DNA from: Paraglaciecola sp.
GTDB taxonomy: Bacteria > Pseudomonadota > Gammaproteobacteria > Enterobacterales > Alteromonadaceae
DNA length: 64,000 bases
Reading direction: 5' to 3'
Assembly (NCBI GenBank): GCA_009993955.1
Contig: JAACSL010000016.1
Span: forward strand, 1-64,000
Position numbers and translations under genes: made by a program. The number at the start of each line of letters is the position of its first letter. Position 1 is the first letter of the stretch. Positions 9,643-19,023 of the stretch are shown here, one piece after another. The notes below the pieces were generated by a model that was not told where the DNA came from, did no database searches, and saw only the letters and a list, made by a program, of their open reading frames with translations.

Positions 9643-9955
9643 TTCCTCTAGTTTTAATAATTCTTAATATTTTCCACTAGTTACCCTCAGGTTGAGGATT
9701 TTCCTCAACCTACATTGCCAAGTTTTTCTTCTAACTTGATTTATTAACAATCTTCTGCTTAAAAAAGCATCATTCGAATAATAAATAGTCAAAAAAGCTA
9801 GACTATCGCCTATAAAATAAGTAATTCTTATCATTCTATTAACAAACGCATAACAATAAATTGTCTTATTCAGTGTCCCGAATAAATGCATCAAGCTATT
9901 TGGGCTTTTGTGCTACCAGAATAAAAACTGACAGTTTGCAGATACGAGGTGTCGA
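9643..9955. other. lexA-coxB intergenic region
   Basis: A 313-bp AT-rich stretch without a convincing gene. It holds the hairpin at 9690-9710, a Fur-box-like imperfect palindrome at 9817-9836, and at its end a good ribosome-binding site (ACGAGGT, 9944-9950) for the GTG start of coxB. The promoter of the oxidase operon should lie here, but I could not place its -35/-10 with confidence. Confidence 0.6.
9690..9710 (+). terminator. hairpin downstream of lexA
   Basis: GGTTGAGG and CCTCAACC form a perfect 8-bp stem around a five-base loop (ATTTT), about 50 bp after the lexA stop. A T-rich stretch (TTTTTCTT) follows only after about 12 bases. It may be a weak terminator of lexA or a short dispersed palindrome. 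Confidence 0.5.
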
Positions 9956-11110
9956 GTGAAGAGAATTTTGTCCAATATAGGCATGGCCCTAACGAGCTTG
10001 ATGACTATTCCTGCGATTGCAGAAACAGCGGGGAAGGTTGATCAATACAGCTTAAATATGACAAAAGGTGTCACTGACATCAGTGCAGAAGTCTATGATT
10101 TGCATATGCTGATGTTCATCATTTGTGTGGTCATTGCTATTGGTGTTTTTGGCGTGATGTTCTGGTCTATTTTATTCCATCGTAAATCACGCGGTGTGAA
10201 GCCCGCACATTTCCATGAAAGCTTTAAAGTTGAAATTGCGTGGACCGTTATACCATTTATTATCCTCATTTTTATGGCTGTGCCAGCAGCAAAAACGCTC
10301 ATTGCCATGGAAGATGCGAGTGAACCAGACTTAACCATCATTGTGACGGGTTCTCAATGGAAGTGGCATTACAAGTATATGGATGATGGAGTTGAGTACT
10401 ATTCCAAATTAGCGACCCTACCCGATGAAATAAAAGGCAAACTTGAAAAAGGTGAAAACTACCTGCTTGAAGTCGATCGACCCCTCGTCATTCCCATCAA
10501 CAAAAAAGTACGCTTTTTGATTACTTCTGATGATGTGATTCATTCCTGGTGGGTGCCGGATTTTGCGGTAAAACAAGATGCAAACCCAGGTTTCATCAAT
10601 GATGCATGGGCTATTGTTAATGAACCAGGCGTCTATCGCGGGAAGTGCACAGAGTTGTGCGGTAAAGATCATGGCTTTATGCCGGTGGTGGTTATTGCCA
10701 AAGAAGAGGGTGCTTACAACGAATGGCTGAGTGAACAAAAAGCCATGCTCGCTGCCGCCAAAGCTGAAGAGCAACGTCTGTTAGCCATGAACATGACAAT
10801 GGAAGAAGCCATGGCGACAGGTGAAAAAGTATATCTCGCTAACTGTGCTGCGTGTCACATGCCAAATGGTCAGGGTTTACCTGGTGTATTCCCAGCGTTG
10901 AAAGGCAGCAAGATAGCCACCAAAGACGAACCTCGCCATATTGAAATTCTATTAAACGGGGTGGCGGGCTCTGCCATGCAATCTTATGCCAAACAGTTAA
11001 GCATGCCTGATATCGCCGCGGTCATTACTTATGAGCGTAATGCTTGGGGTAACAATACCGGTGACTTAGTCCAAGCAAAAGATATTAATGCCGCGATGAA
11101 CGGTAAATAG
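9956..11110 (+). CDS. coxB: cytochrome c oxidase subunit II with fused cytochrome c domain
   Basis: 384 residues from a GTG start preceded by ACGAGGT. It has a signal peptide, two membrane helices (about 45-75 and 90-115), a cupredoxin domain with the CuA site GKCTELCGKDHGFM near residue 230, and a C-terminal cytochrome c domain with heme motif CAACH near residue 296. CuA takes electrons from cytochrome c and passes them to heme a in subunit I. The fused heme domain makes this a caa3-type subunit. It is the first gene of the oxidase operon; coxA starts 12 bp downstream. Confidence 0.97.
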   Translation: MKRILSNIGMALTSLMTIPAIAETAGKVDQYSLNMTKGVTDISAEVYDLHMLMFIICVVIAIGVFGVMFWSILFHRKSRGVKPAHFHESFKVEIAWTVIPFIILIFMAVPAAKTLIAMEDASEPDLTIIVTGSQWKWHYKYMDDGVEYYSKLATLPDEIKGKLEKGENYLLEVDRPLVIPINKKVRFLITSDDVIHSWWVPDFAVKQDANPGFINDAWAIVNEPGVYRGKCTELCGKDHGFMPVVVIAKEEGAYNEWLSEQKAMLAAAKAEEQRLLAMNMTMEEAMATGEKVYLANCAACHMPNGQGLPGVFPALKGSKIATKDEPRHIEILLNGVAGSAMQSYAKQLSMPDIAAVITYERNAWGNNTGDLVQAKDINAAMNGK

Positions 11111-11122
11111 GGGGAAGTGATC

Positions 11123-12736
11123 ATGACAAGTTTAAGTACAGAACATCAAGGTTCAGGGCACGATGATCATCACGATGATCACCATGAACACGCTATTCCT
11201 AAAGGTATAAAACGTTGGTTGTATACCACTAACCACAAAGATATTGGTACGCTTTATCTATGGTTTGCCTTCATCATGTTTTTGACTGGTGGTGCTATGG
11301 CTATGGTCATTCGTGCGGAATTATTTCAGCCCGGACTGCAGATCGTTGAGCCAGGTTTTTTTAATCAAATGACCACGGTCCATGGTCTGATCATGGTATT
11401 TGGTGCGGTAATGCCAGCCTTTACAGGCTTGGCTAATTGGCTGGTGCCGATGATGATTGGTGCACCAGATATGGCTTTGCCCCGCATGAATAACTGGAGT
11501 TTCTGGATCTTACCTTTTGCGTTTTCAATTTTACTGGCCTCATTGTTTATGGAAGGCGGTGGCCCAGCGTTTGGTTGGACATTTTACGCGCCTTTGTCTA
11601 CCACCTACAGTAACGACAATACCGCATTATTTGTGTTTTCAGTGCACATGATGGGGGCCTCTTCAATTATGGGAGCGATCAACGTCATCGTGACCATATT
11701 TAACATGCGGGCGCCGGGTATGACCTGGATGAAAATGCCCTTGTTTGTATGGACATGGTTAATTACCGCATTTTTGTTGATAGCGGTGATGCCTGTGCTT
11801 GCCGGTGCGGTGACCATGGTATTAACTGATAAGTTCTTTGGCACCAGTTTCTTTGATGCAGCGGGTGGCGGTGACCCCGTCATGTTCCAGCATATTTTCT
11901 GGTTTTTTGGTCATCCTGAAGTGTACATCATGATTTTACCGGCCTTTGGTATTATCTCAGCCATCGTGCCTACCTTTTCACGCAAACCATTGTTTGGCTA
12001 CGCGTCAATGGTGTACGCAACCACTTCGATTGCACTGTTATCCTTTATCGTGTGGGCTCATCACATGTTTACCACGGGCATGCCTGTATTTGCTGAGATG
12101 TTTTTCATGTTGGCGACCATGCTCATTTCTGTGCCAACAGGTGTGAAAATTTTCAACTGGGTTGCCACAATGTGGCGCGGCTCATTAAGTTTTGAGGTGC
12201 CCATGTTGTTTGCGCTGGCCTTTATCGTACTGTTTACGATTGGCGGTTTGTCGGGCTTGATGTTGGCTATTACACCTTTAGATTTCCAATATCACGACAC
12301 TTATTTTGTGGTGGCTCACTTCCACTACGTACTGGTCACTGGCGCTATATTTTCGATTATGGCTGCGGTGTATTACTGGTTACCCAAGTGGACGGGGAAA
12401 ATGTTTGATATTACCTTGGCAAAATGGCACTTCTGGTGTTCGTTGATTTCCGTAAACGTGCTGTTCTTCCCTATGCACTTTGTTGGTTTAGCCGGCATGC
12501 CACGTCGCATCCCAGACTATGCTTTACAGTTCGCTGATTTCAATAAGTGGATAAGTTTAGGTGGTTTCGCCTTTGGATTATCGCAGCTTATTTTCTTGGC
12601 TTTGCTGATCAAAGCGTGTCGCAAACAGGGTGATCCCGTGTCATCTCAAGTATGGGAAGGTGCAGAAGGGTTAGAGTGGGAAATTCCATCGCCTGCCCCG
12701 TATCACACCTTTGAAACACCCCCTGTTGTTAAGTAG
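11123..12736 (+). CDS. coxA: cytochrome c oxidase subunit I
   Basis: 537 residues with twelve expected membrane helices. It carries heme a and the heme a3-CuB oxygen-reducing centre. Signatures include [17 protein letters not shown] (CuB His and cross-linked Tyr), WAHHMFTTG (CuB ligands) and [14 protein letters not shown] (heme ligands). The N-terminus is unusually rich in His and Asp ([11 protein letters not shown]). I chose ATG 11123 because GGGGA at 11111-11115 then has normal spacing; an in-frame GTG at 11117 would sit directly on the Shine-Dalgarno sequence. It lies between coxB and ctaG in the operon. Confidence 0.97.
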   Translation: MTSLSTEHQGSGHDDHHDDHHEHAIPKGIKRWLYTTNHKDIGTLYLWFAFIMFLTGGAMAMVIRAELFQPGLQIVEPGFFNQMTTVHGLIMVFGAVMPAFTGLANWLVPMMIGAPDMALPRMNNWSFWILPFAFSILLASLFMEGGGPAFGWTFYAPLSTTYSNDNTALFVFSVHMMGASSIMGAINVIVTIFNMRAPGMTWMKMPLFVWTWLITAFLLIAVMPVLAGAVTMVLTDKFFGTSFFDAAGGGDPVMFQHIFWFFGHPEVYIMILPAFGIISAIVPTFSRKPLFGYASMVYATTSIALLSFIVWAHHMFTTGMPVFAEMFFMLATMLISVPTGVKIFNWVATMWRGSLSFEVPMLFALAFIVLFTIGGLSGLMLAITPLDFQYHDTYFVVAHFHYVLVTGAIFSIMAAVYYWLPKWTGKMFDITLAKWHFWCSLISVNVLFFPMHFVGLAGMPRRIPDYALQFADFNKWISLGGFAFGLSQLIFLALLIKACRKQGDPVSSQVWEGAEGLEWEIPSPAPYHTFETPPVVK

Positions 12737-12760
12737 AGTCGGAAACTAGACGGGCTGACC

Positions 12761-13318
12761 ATGGCAAATCCACAGGGACAACACAACAAAATCATTATCA
12801 AACTGGTGGCAGTAGTGCTGGGCATGTTTGGTTTTGGTTTTGCCTTAGTGCCACTTTATGATGTGTTTTGCGATTTAACAGGTTTGAACGGCCGGACCTC
12901 GAATAAAGCCGTGGTGTATGAAGTGATGGATATTGATGAGAGCCGTCTGATTACCGTGGAATTTATCACCCATATCAGCAAGGGCATGCCCTGGCAATTT
13001 GAGGTGCAAACTCAACAGGTCAAAGTGCATCCTGGGCAAGTTGAGCAGATCAATTTTATCGCTAAAAATCCCAGTGGCAGAACCATCGTTGGGCAGGCTG
13101 TGCCTTCTGTGTCGCCGGGCACCGCCGCCATCTATTTGAACAAAATAGAATGTTTTTGTTTTGAACAACAAGTGTTAACTGCGGGTCAGCAGATTGCTAT
13201 GCCGATGCGTTTTTATGTCGATCCGCAAATTCCAAAAGATATGACCTATTTTACAGTGCAATATACCCTCTATGACGTTAGTGCTGACAATCCAACACTA
13301 GTGCAAAATCGCGGGTAA
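12761..13318 (+). CDS. ctaG: cytochrome c oxidase assembly protein CtaG (Cox11 family)
   Basis: 185 residues: one N-terminal membrane helix (about 12-32) followed by a periplasmic immunoglobulin-like domain. The copper-binding IECFCFEQQ motif, with its Cys-Phe-Cys, is intact, as is the preceding AVPSVSPGTAAIYLNK. Cox11 proteins deliver copper to CuB of subunit I. It lies between coxA and coxC (12 bp to the coxC start), as in many proteobacterial aa3 operons. Confidence 0.95.
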   Translation: MANPQGQHNKIIIKLVAVVLGMFGFGFALVPLYDVFCDLTGLNGRTSNKAVVYEVMDIDESRLITVEFITHISKGMPWQFEVQTQQVKVHPGQVEQINFIAKNPSGRTIVGQAVPSVSPGTAAIYLNKIECFCFEQQVLTAGQQIAMPMRFYVDPQIPKDMTYFTVQYTLYDVSADNPTLVQNRG

Positions 13319-13330
13319 AAGGAGAACCAC

Positions 13331-14212
13331 GTGCTTCAAAAAGACTATGAAAAATACTATGTTCCCGCGCAAAGTCGATGGCCTTTTGTCGGTGCCTGTG
13401 CCCTATTTTTAATGGCGGTTGGTGCGGGTAATTTGGTGATGGAGCACAGCAAAGGGGGAATTGGCAACAGTAAATATTTATTGGCTGTTGGTTCTGCAAT
13501 TTTGATTGTGATGTTAGTGGGCTGGTTCCGTAACCAAATCCAAGAGTCAATGACGGGCATGCATTGTGCGCAACTCGGGCGCTCGTATCGTCAAGGTATG
13601 GCTTGGTTTATTTTCTCCGAAGTGATGTTTTTTGTGGCCTTTTTTGGGGCGTTGTTTTACGCGCGAGTTATCTCAGTGCCGTGGTTAGGCGGCGCGTCTA
13701 ATAATCAGATGACTAACGAGGTCTTATGGCCAAGTTTTCAGGCGATCTGGCCGTTATTGGAAACGCCCGATGGCACTAAAACCGAGCAAATGGGCTGGTT
13801 TGGTTTACCCTTGATCAACACCATTATTTTATTGGTATCGTCAGTGACCTGCCACATGGCCCACGTTGCTTTAGAAGCCAATAAACGCGGAACCTTAAAA
13901 GCTTGGCTGGGTCTTACGGTGTTATTGGGTTGCACCTTTTTGTTTTTACAGGTCGAAGAATATATCCATGCTTACACAGAAATGGGCTTAACCCTGCAAT
14001 CGGGTGTGTACGGTAATACCTTTTTCATGCTCACGGGCTTTCACGGTTTCCATGTGACCATCGGTACTTTAATCCTCTTTATTATGTTACTGCGGATAAT
14101 GAAAGGTCACTTTAGCCCTGAAAATCACTTTGCATTCCAGGCGGGTAGTTGGTACTGGCACTTTGTTGATGTCGTATGGGTGATGCTGTTTTTCTTTGTC
14201 TACATACTTTAA
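13331..14212 (+). CDS. coxC: cytochrome c oxidase subunit III
   Basis: 293 residues with seven expected membrane segments. Family signatures include WFIFSEVMFFVAFFGALFY, and the C-terminal GFHGFHVTIGT and SWYWHFVDVVW. Subunit III stabilises the core oxidase and its proton uptake. The start is GTG 13331 with AGGAG at 13320-13324. A perfect hairpin follows the stop, so this may end the structural part of the operon. Confidence 0.96.
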   Translation: MLQKDYEKYYVPAQSRWPFVGACALFLMAVGAGNLVMEHSKGGIGNSKYLLAVGSAILIVMLVGWFRNQIQESMTGMHCAQLGRSYRQGMAWFIFSEVMFFVAFFGALFYARVISVPWLGGASNNQMTNEVLWPSFQAIWPLLETPDGTKTEQMGWFGLPLINTIILLVSSVTCHMAHVALEANKRGTLKAWLGLTVLLGCTFLFLQVEEYIHAYTEMGLTLQSGVYGNTFFMLTGFHGFHVTIGTLILFIMLLRIMKGHFSPENHFAFQAGSWYWHFVDVVWVMLFFFVYIL

Positions 14213-14223
14213 CAAATCTAATT

Positions 14224-14248
14224 ACACTAGGGCTTAGCGCCCTAGTGT
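14224..14248. terminator. bidirectional hairpin between coxC and the DUF2909 gene
   Basis: ACACTAGGGC and GCCCTAGTGT make a perfect 10-bp stem with a five-base loop (TTAGC). It lies between the convergent ends of coxC and the small minus-strand gene. There is no long T run on either side, so it may be a weak terminator or a 3'-end stabiliser. Confidence 0.6.
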
Positions 14249-14250
14249 CA

Positions 14251-14463
14251 TCAGTAAGGGCGGGGATTTGGTGTAACCAAACCTGTCATTACGGCGAGTA
14301 TAATTAACCCAATAATCACTGCTGAAGCGATAACTCTGCGCCCGATATACTTCGACATGGGTGGTTGATTGGGATCGTTTTTTAACATGATCATCATGGC
14401 TTTGAATAAATTGAAGATCATGAACAAGATTAATATCCCGATGAGTATTTTAACTGCCAACAT
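14251..14463 (-). CDS. DUF2909 family small membrane protein
   Basis: 70 residues with two hydrophobic helices separated by a short polar stretch (LKNDPNQPPMSKYIGRR), the pattern of the DUF2909 twin-transmembrane family that recurs beside cox operons in gammaproteobacteria. Function is unknown; the constant location suggests an oxidase assembly or stability role (inference). It is encoded opposite to the oxidase genes and is divergent from the SURF1 gene, sharing a short promoter region. Confidence 0.8.
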   Translation of the reverse strand: MLAVKILIGILILFMIFNLFKAMMIMLKNDPNQPPMSKYIGRRVIASAVIIGLIILAVMTGLVTPNPRPY

Positions 14464-14514
14464 GTTGTTTACCTCGCCAACTTTGTGTTTGATGTGCTGT
14501 GTGGTGGCAATAAA

Positions 14515-15222
14515 ATGAACAAATCACCTCTGCCAAAGCTCGCTACATTAGTGACTTTTATCGCGGTTGTCATTATGTTTACCCTCGGTTTTTGGCAACT
14601 AGAGCGGGCCGCTGAAAAAACGCAACGGCTTGCACAGATTCATTCTGCCGCCAGCAGCACGACAGTTGGTTTGGATGAGGCTGCAAGCTTGGGAGCCACA
14701 GCATTGGATCTACCTGTACAGTTTACTGGTAAGGTAGACAGTCAGCATGTCTTTCTCATTGATAACAGAATTTATCAAGGACGAGTAGGCTATGAACTTG
14801 TCGCGCCAGTGACTACAGCCCAAGGTAGCGTCATGGTTAATTTTGGCTGGCTAGCGGCACCCACGTTAAGAAGTGAAGTGCCAGATTTTGCATTGCCGAC
14901 TCAAGCGCAGACTTTTAAGGGAGTTGTTTCAATACCGCAATTGAACAAAATGATCACCGAGACGGCCTCAGTGGATGGGCAATGGCCGAAGGTGTTGCAA
15001 CATGCAAATTTACAAGAATTTAGTCGGCACTATTTGTTGGAGCCACTGCAACCTTTTTTAGTGTTACTCGATGCTGAAGAAAATAGTCAGTTTGAAAGGC
15101 ATTGGCAACCTGTGGTGATGGCACCAGAGCGACATATTGCCTATGCCATTCAATGGTTCGCCTTGGCGGGTGCCGCTGGATTGATTTACCTGCGTGTGAT
15201 GCGCAAGAAACCCTCTATTTAA
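14515..15222 (+). CDS. SURF1 family cytochrome oxidase assembly protein
   Basis: About 235 residues with one membrane helix at each end, the SURF1 topology: an N-terminal segment including VVIMFTLGFWQLERA and a C-terminal YAIQWFALAGAAGLIYL. The family takes part in heme a insertion into subunit I. I chose ATG 14515; an in-frame GTG at 14485 would add ten residues but has no better ribosome-binding site. It is followed 24 bp later by the Sco-like gene. Confidence 0.9.
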   Translation: MNKSPLPKLATLVTFIAVVIMFTLGFWQLERAAEKTQRLAQIHSAASSTTVGLDEAASLGATALDLPVQFTGKVDSQHVFLIDNRIYQGRVGYELVAPVTTAQGSVMVNFGWLAAPTLRSEVPDFALPTQAQTFKGVVSIPQLNKMITETASVDGQWPKVLQHANLQEFSRHYLLEPLQPFLVLLDAEENSQFERHWQPVVMAPERHIAYAIQWFALAGAAGLIYLRVMRKKPSI

Positions 15223-15246
15223 TCTTAATCAGGAAGAACAATTACT

Positions 15247-15807
15247 GTGGTTAAAAAAAATAATAAAGTGCTGATTGGCTTGTTTGTGGCGATTTTTGTA
15301 TTGCCCGTGGTGCTGGCAAAATTGGCGTTAGAGCAACATTGGTTTACTGAAGCGGTTACCAATAAAGGTGAACTGCTGCAACCTGTTCTTGATATGAGTG
15401 GCATCAGTCAAGGAGAAACACAGACAAAATGGAAACTACTGTATGTTTTACCCGAAAAATGTGATGTAGCCTGTAAAAATGCCCTATACAGCTTGAATCA
15501 AATATGGCTGGCATTGGGTAAAGAAAGCGACCGCGTTGCAGCTGTTGTGGTCAGCGTAGCAGAGAGTGACGCCGTCGCCCTAGAGGAACTGAAGAACAGC
15601 CCTACCTTGCAACTGTTAGCAACAGATAAACAAAGTGTTAATCAAGTGTTTAAAGATGTGGCGACTAATGGTATTTTCATCGCTGACACGCTAAACAACG
15701 TCATTTTGCGTTACCCAACACAAAATGACTCAGAGCAAGCAGTACTCCATAGTCGGGATATATTGTCTGATATGCGTAAAGTACTTAAATTATCGCGCAT
15801 TGGTTAA
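15247..15807 (+). CDS. membrane-anchored Sco/thioredoxin-like protein in the oxidase assembly cluster
   Basis: 186 residues from a GTG start. One N-terminal membrane anchor (about 8-28) precedes a periplasmic domain with a predicted thioredoxin-like order: KWKLLYVLPEKCDVAC near residue 72, then alternating strands and helices. The Cys-Asp-Val-Ala-Cys has the same CxxxC spacing as the Sco copper site. However, the distal His of Sco proteins is not visible; the equivalent stretch reads GIFIADTLNNVILRYP. Homologues sit at this place in cox clusters of related bacteria as conserved hypotheticals. A role in CuA-site thiol reduction or assembly is my inference. Confidence 0.72.
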   Translation: MVKKNNKVLIGLFVAIFVLPVVLAKLALEQHWFTEAVTNKGELLQPVLDMSGISQGETQTKWKLLYVLPEKCDVACKNALYSLNQIWLALGKESDRVAAVVVSVAESDAVALEELKNSPTLQLLATDKQSVNQVFKDVATNGIFIADTLNNVILRYPTQNDSEQAVLHSRDILSDMRKVLKLSRIG

Positions 15808-15833
15808 CGCATTGAAGACGAGGGAGGATAGGC

Positions 15834-16811
15834 ATGAAAAAGCTAGTACTGGTGAGTATTTTACTGGCTATGGTGGTTATCATACTCGGTGCTTATACAC
15901 GACTCACGGATGCTGGTTTAGGTTGCCCAGATTGGCCTGGTTGTTATGGTCATTTAAGTCTCTCTGATACACACAGTAATATTGAATCCGCACAGCAACA
16001 CTTTCCTGAACGTCCTTATGAGGCCCATAAAGCGCGCAATGAAATGGTGCATCGGTATTTTGCCAGCAGTTTAGGTTTTTTAATCCTGGTTATTTTTATC
16101 GTTAGTTTCTGGCAACGCAGTTTTCACCGTCCACTTAAACTACCGTTTTTTCTTCTCTGTTTAGTGGCGTTCCAAGGCATGTTGGGCATGTGGACGGTCA
16201 CCTTAAATTTATTGCCTGCGGTGGTGATGGGGCATTTATTGGGTGGGTTTAGTGTCTTAAGCTGCTTATTTTTGCTGTATCTGCGGCTCACACCTTACCG
16301 CATCCCGGGTGGCGATCACCGAATGCGACGTTTTGGTAAATATGCCCTACTTGGCATAGTGATTCTGACAACCCAGATCGCACTTGGCGGATGGACCTCT
16401 GCTAACTATGCCTCGTTAGCGTGTACTGAATTACCCATTTGTGAGGGTGACTGGTATGCAAATTTAGATTTTAGCGGCGCCTTCAGCATTCCTGAAGCGG
16501 ATAACTACGAATTTGGCACCCACGATTATGATGAGCGCATGACCATGCATATTTTGCATAGAATTGGTGCGCTAATAACCTTTATCTACTTGTGCTGGTT
16601 GGCCATGCGTTTGTATGTTGCAGCCAGTGCAAAATTAATTAAAAGACTGTGCGTCATCTTAGTGATTGTGTTGGGTGTGCAAGTCATTTTAGGTGTCAGT
16701 AACGTTGTGTACAGCTTACCCATCAGCGTAGCCGTTATGCACAATTTTGTTGCAGCCTGCTTGTTGCTTGTTTTGGTTAGCCTCAGTTACACCTTGTACC
16801 GTAAAACGTAG
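15834..16811 (+). CDS. ctaA: heme A synthase (CtaA/Cox15)
   Basis: 325 residues with eight expected membrane helices. It oxidises the C8 methyl of heme o to a formyl group, giving heme a. Family motifs are visible: GAYTRLTDAGLGCPDWPGCYG near the N-terminus, and heme-ligand His residues in HRYFASSLGF, MGHLLGGFSV, HILHRIGALI and VMHNFVAACLL. The segment with conserved cysteines, SLACTELPICEG, is present. RBS GGGAGGA lies before the ATG at 15834. It is directly followed by ctaB. Confidence 0.96.
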   Translation: MKKLVLVSILLAMVVIILGAYTRLTDAGLGCPDWPGCYGHLSLSDTHSNIESAQQHFPERPYEAHKARNEMVHRYFASSLGFLILVIFIVSFWQRSFHRPLKLPFFLLCLVAFQGMLGMWTVTLNLLPAVVMGHLLGGFSVLSCLFLLYLRLTPYRIPGGDHRMRRFGKYALLGIVILTTQIALGGWTSANYASLACTELPICEGDWYANLDFSGAFSIPEADNYEFGTHDYDERMTMHILHRIGALITFIYLCWLAMRLYVAASAKLIKRLCVILVIVLGVQVILGVSNVVYSLPISVAVMHNFVAACLLLVLVSLSYTLYRKT

Positions 16812-16820
16812 GAGAATATT

Positions 16821-17732
16821 TTGGAAAAGGCATTAATGACGGGGCGTGATAAACCACGCCATGTTTGGCAGGTGCAATGGCACGCTTACTATGAGATGAC
16901 CAAACCAAAAGTGGTGATGTTATTACTGCTTACTGCGCTGGTGGGCATGTGTCTGGCCAGTGACAGTTGGATCTCTTGGCAAATCCTCGTGGCTGGACTG
17001 ACAGGTATAGGTTTTTTAAGCTCTGCTGCTGCAGTCATTAACCACGTTGTCGATCGCCAAATCGACAGTCAGATGGCTCGTACTTTCAATCGACCAGTCC
17101 CCAAAGGCAAAATCACACCCACCAAGGCCTTAATTTTTGCTGCGGTGTTAAGTGTATTGGGTTACATCATCTTAGAACTCTGGGTGAATCGTTTAACTGC
17201 GCTGCTCACTCTTGCGAGTTTGGTGGGTTATGCCGTGGTTTACACCATGTTTCTCAAACGCGCTACGCCACAAAATATTGTCATCGGTGGTTTAGCTGGC
17301 GCGGCGCCGCCTTTATTAGGCTGGACCAGTGTTACCGGTGATATCCATGCCCACGCCTTATTGTTAGTGCTGATTATATTTACGTGGACACCGCCACATT
17401 TCTGGGCCTTGGCGATTCACCGAGAAAAAGATTATGCCCGTGCTCAAGTGCCCATGTTGCCAGTGACTCATGGTATTGAATTCACCAAAACCTCTATTTT
17501 GCTTTACACCGTATTGCTGTGTTTAGTGTGTTTGCTGCCTTATTTGATAGGCATGACTGGCATGATTTACCTCATCGGTTCAACACTATTAAATGGTGGT
17601 TTCCTGTATTACGCTTGGAAATTAAAATATGCCAGTGAAGATAATACTGCCATGCAAACCTTTAAATTTTCGATTGTGCATTTGATGGTTTTGTTTGTGG
17701 TGTTATTGCTTGACCACTACCTTAAATATTAG
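16821..17732 (+). CDS. ctaB: protoheme IX farnesyltransferase (heme O synthase)
   Basis: 303 residues, a UbiA-superfamily prenyltransferase with about nine membrane helices. It attaches farnesyl diphosphate to the heme b vinyl group to form heme o, the substrate of CtaA. The first Asp-rich motif region is [19 protein letters not shown], and [14 protein letters not shown] and [11 protein letters not shown] follow. TTG 16821 is chosen because AGGAG at 16810-16814 has good spacing; an ATG at 16836 is the alternative. The sco gene begins 2 bp after the stop. Confidence 0.96.
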   Translation: MEKALMTGRDKPRHVWQVQWHAYYEMTKPKVVMLLLLTALVGMCLASDSWISWQILVAGLTGIGFLSSAAAVINHVVDRQIDSQMARTFNRPVPKGKITPTKALIFAAVLSVLGYIILELWVNRLTALLTLASLVGYAVVYTMFLKRATPQNIVIGGLAGAAPPLLGWTSVTGDIHAHALLLVLIIFTWTPPHFWALAIHREKDYARAQVPMLPVTHGIEFTKTSILLYTVLLCLVCLLPYLIGMTGMIYLIGSTLLNGGFLYYAWKLKYASEDNTAMQTFKFSIVHLMVLFVVLLLDHYLKY

Positions 17733-17734
17733 CC

Positions 17735-18370
17735 ATGAATAAACTTCAAACAGGCCTACTCGCGTGTATTGCGTTGGTTGTGGGCATTTATTTCGCACTG
17801 ACTATTGCGCCAACACAAAATCAGCAAGCTGAATACTTAAGTGCTTATCCTGCCCCGCGAGCCTTGCCAGATTTTGCGTTGATTGATCAACGGCAGCAGC
17901 CTTTTACCTCCGAACAATTACAAGGGCATTGGACCTTGGTGTTTGTCGGCTATACCTATTGTCCGGATATTTGTCCTACCACCTTAGCGGAATTACAACG
18001 CATCTACCCAGAACTACAAACCTTGCCCACGAAAAATACGGTACAAGTAGTTTTTGTGTCCGTTGATCCAAAGCGGGATACACCAGAGAGGCTGCTGGAA
18101 TATATTAATTTCTTTGAACCAAGCTTTTATGCCGTCAGTGGTGAACACAAAGAGTTATACCCCCTAGTTCGAGCGATGGGCATGATGTACAGCATGGTGG
18201 ATGATACTGACGAACCAAATTATCTTGTCGATCATAGTGCTTCGGTTGTATTAATTAATCCCTCCGCTCAGGTTGTAGGTCGCTTTAAAGCCGAATTCGC
18301 TCCCAGCAAACTAGGCTTAAGCAACAGTCAAAAAATACTCAGTGACATGAAAATCATCAGTGCTGATTGA
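17735..18370 (+). CDS. SCO1/SenC family copper metallochaperone
   Basis: 211 residues: an N-terminal membrane anchor followed by a thioredoxin-fold domain. The copper-binding CPDIC (CxxxC) is near residue 75 and the distal His is in VDHSASVVLIN. It helps load copper into the CuA site of CoxB. It is tightly coupled to ctaB (2 bp gap) and closes the oxidase biogenesis block. Confidence 0.94.
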   Translation: MNKLQTGLLACIALVVGIYFALTIAPTQNQQAEYLSAYPAPRALPDFALIDQRQQPFTSEQLQGHWTLVFVGYTYCPDICPTTLAELQRIYPELQTLPTKNTVQVVFVSVDPKRDTPERLLEYINFFEPSFYAVSGEHKELYPLVRAMGMMYSMVDDTDEPNYLVDHSASVVLINPSAQVVGRFKAEFAPSKLGLSNSQKILSDMKIISAD

Positions 18371-18385
18371 GGCCAATGATTCACT

Positions 18386-19003
18386 ATGTTGATCCGCCCT
18401 GCACAGGCTGCTGATAGTGAACGCTTAGGCGAACTTATTTTCAGTTCTGCCGCGCACAGCTTAACTGCTCTGTTCACCCTAGACCCAAAGCACAGCGCTA
18501 AAGACTTTTTGCATCAAGCTCTGCGACAGGCTGAGGGACAATATGGCTATGCAAATCATTGGGTGGCTGATGATGGCATCCACGTGCAGGGTGCCATTTG
18601 TGCTTGGCATGACCAACTTAGCCTCGCTTTTCATCATGCTACATTTGATTCTGTGCATCGTTATTATGGTTTGCTTGGTAGTGCAGAAGTATTCAAACGT
18701 AGCCAACTTTTTGCGCGTAGTGTGCCACCACCCCAAGCACATGAATGCTGTATTGGTCATTTAGCGGTGAAGCCGACACAACAACGCCGCGGTATTGCTA
18801 CCATGCTTGTGCACACCATCGCCGAGCAGGCAGCGCGGATGGATAAAACCCACCTGAGTTTAGATGTTGAAAGTGATAATCAGGCAGCGCTGGCGTTTTA
18901 CGCAAAACTGGGTTTTGAAATTATCCGTGAATCTGTTGCCAGTGCTGCGTTGCAGCAATTAGGCATTGGCAATTATTTGCACTTGAGCAAAGCAATTCCA
19001 TAA
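18386..19003 (+). CDS. GNAT family N-acetyltransferase
   Basis: 205 residues with the GNAT fold. Acetyl-CoA-binding motif A is CIGHLAVKPTQQRRGIATML (Q-x-x-R-R-G-I-A), and the C-terminal LDVESDNQAALAFYAKLGFE is the usual motif B region. The acceptor substrate cannot be deduced. It lies 15 bp after sco and may be co-transcribed with it, though a function in oxidase assembly is not implied. Confidence 0.88.
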   Translation: MLIRPAQAADSERLGELIFSSAAHSLTALFTLDPKHSAKDFLHQALRQAEGQYGYANHWVADDGIHVQGAICAWHDQLSLAFHHATFDSVHRYYGLLGSAEVFKRSQLFARSVPPPQAHECCIGHLAVKPTQQRRGIATMLVHTIAEQAARMDKTHLSLDVESDNQAALAFYAKLGFEIIRESVASAALQQLGIGNYLHLSKAIP

Positions 19004-19023
19004 CAAACCCATATTAAGCTTGC

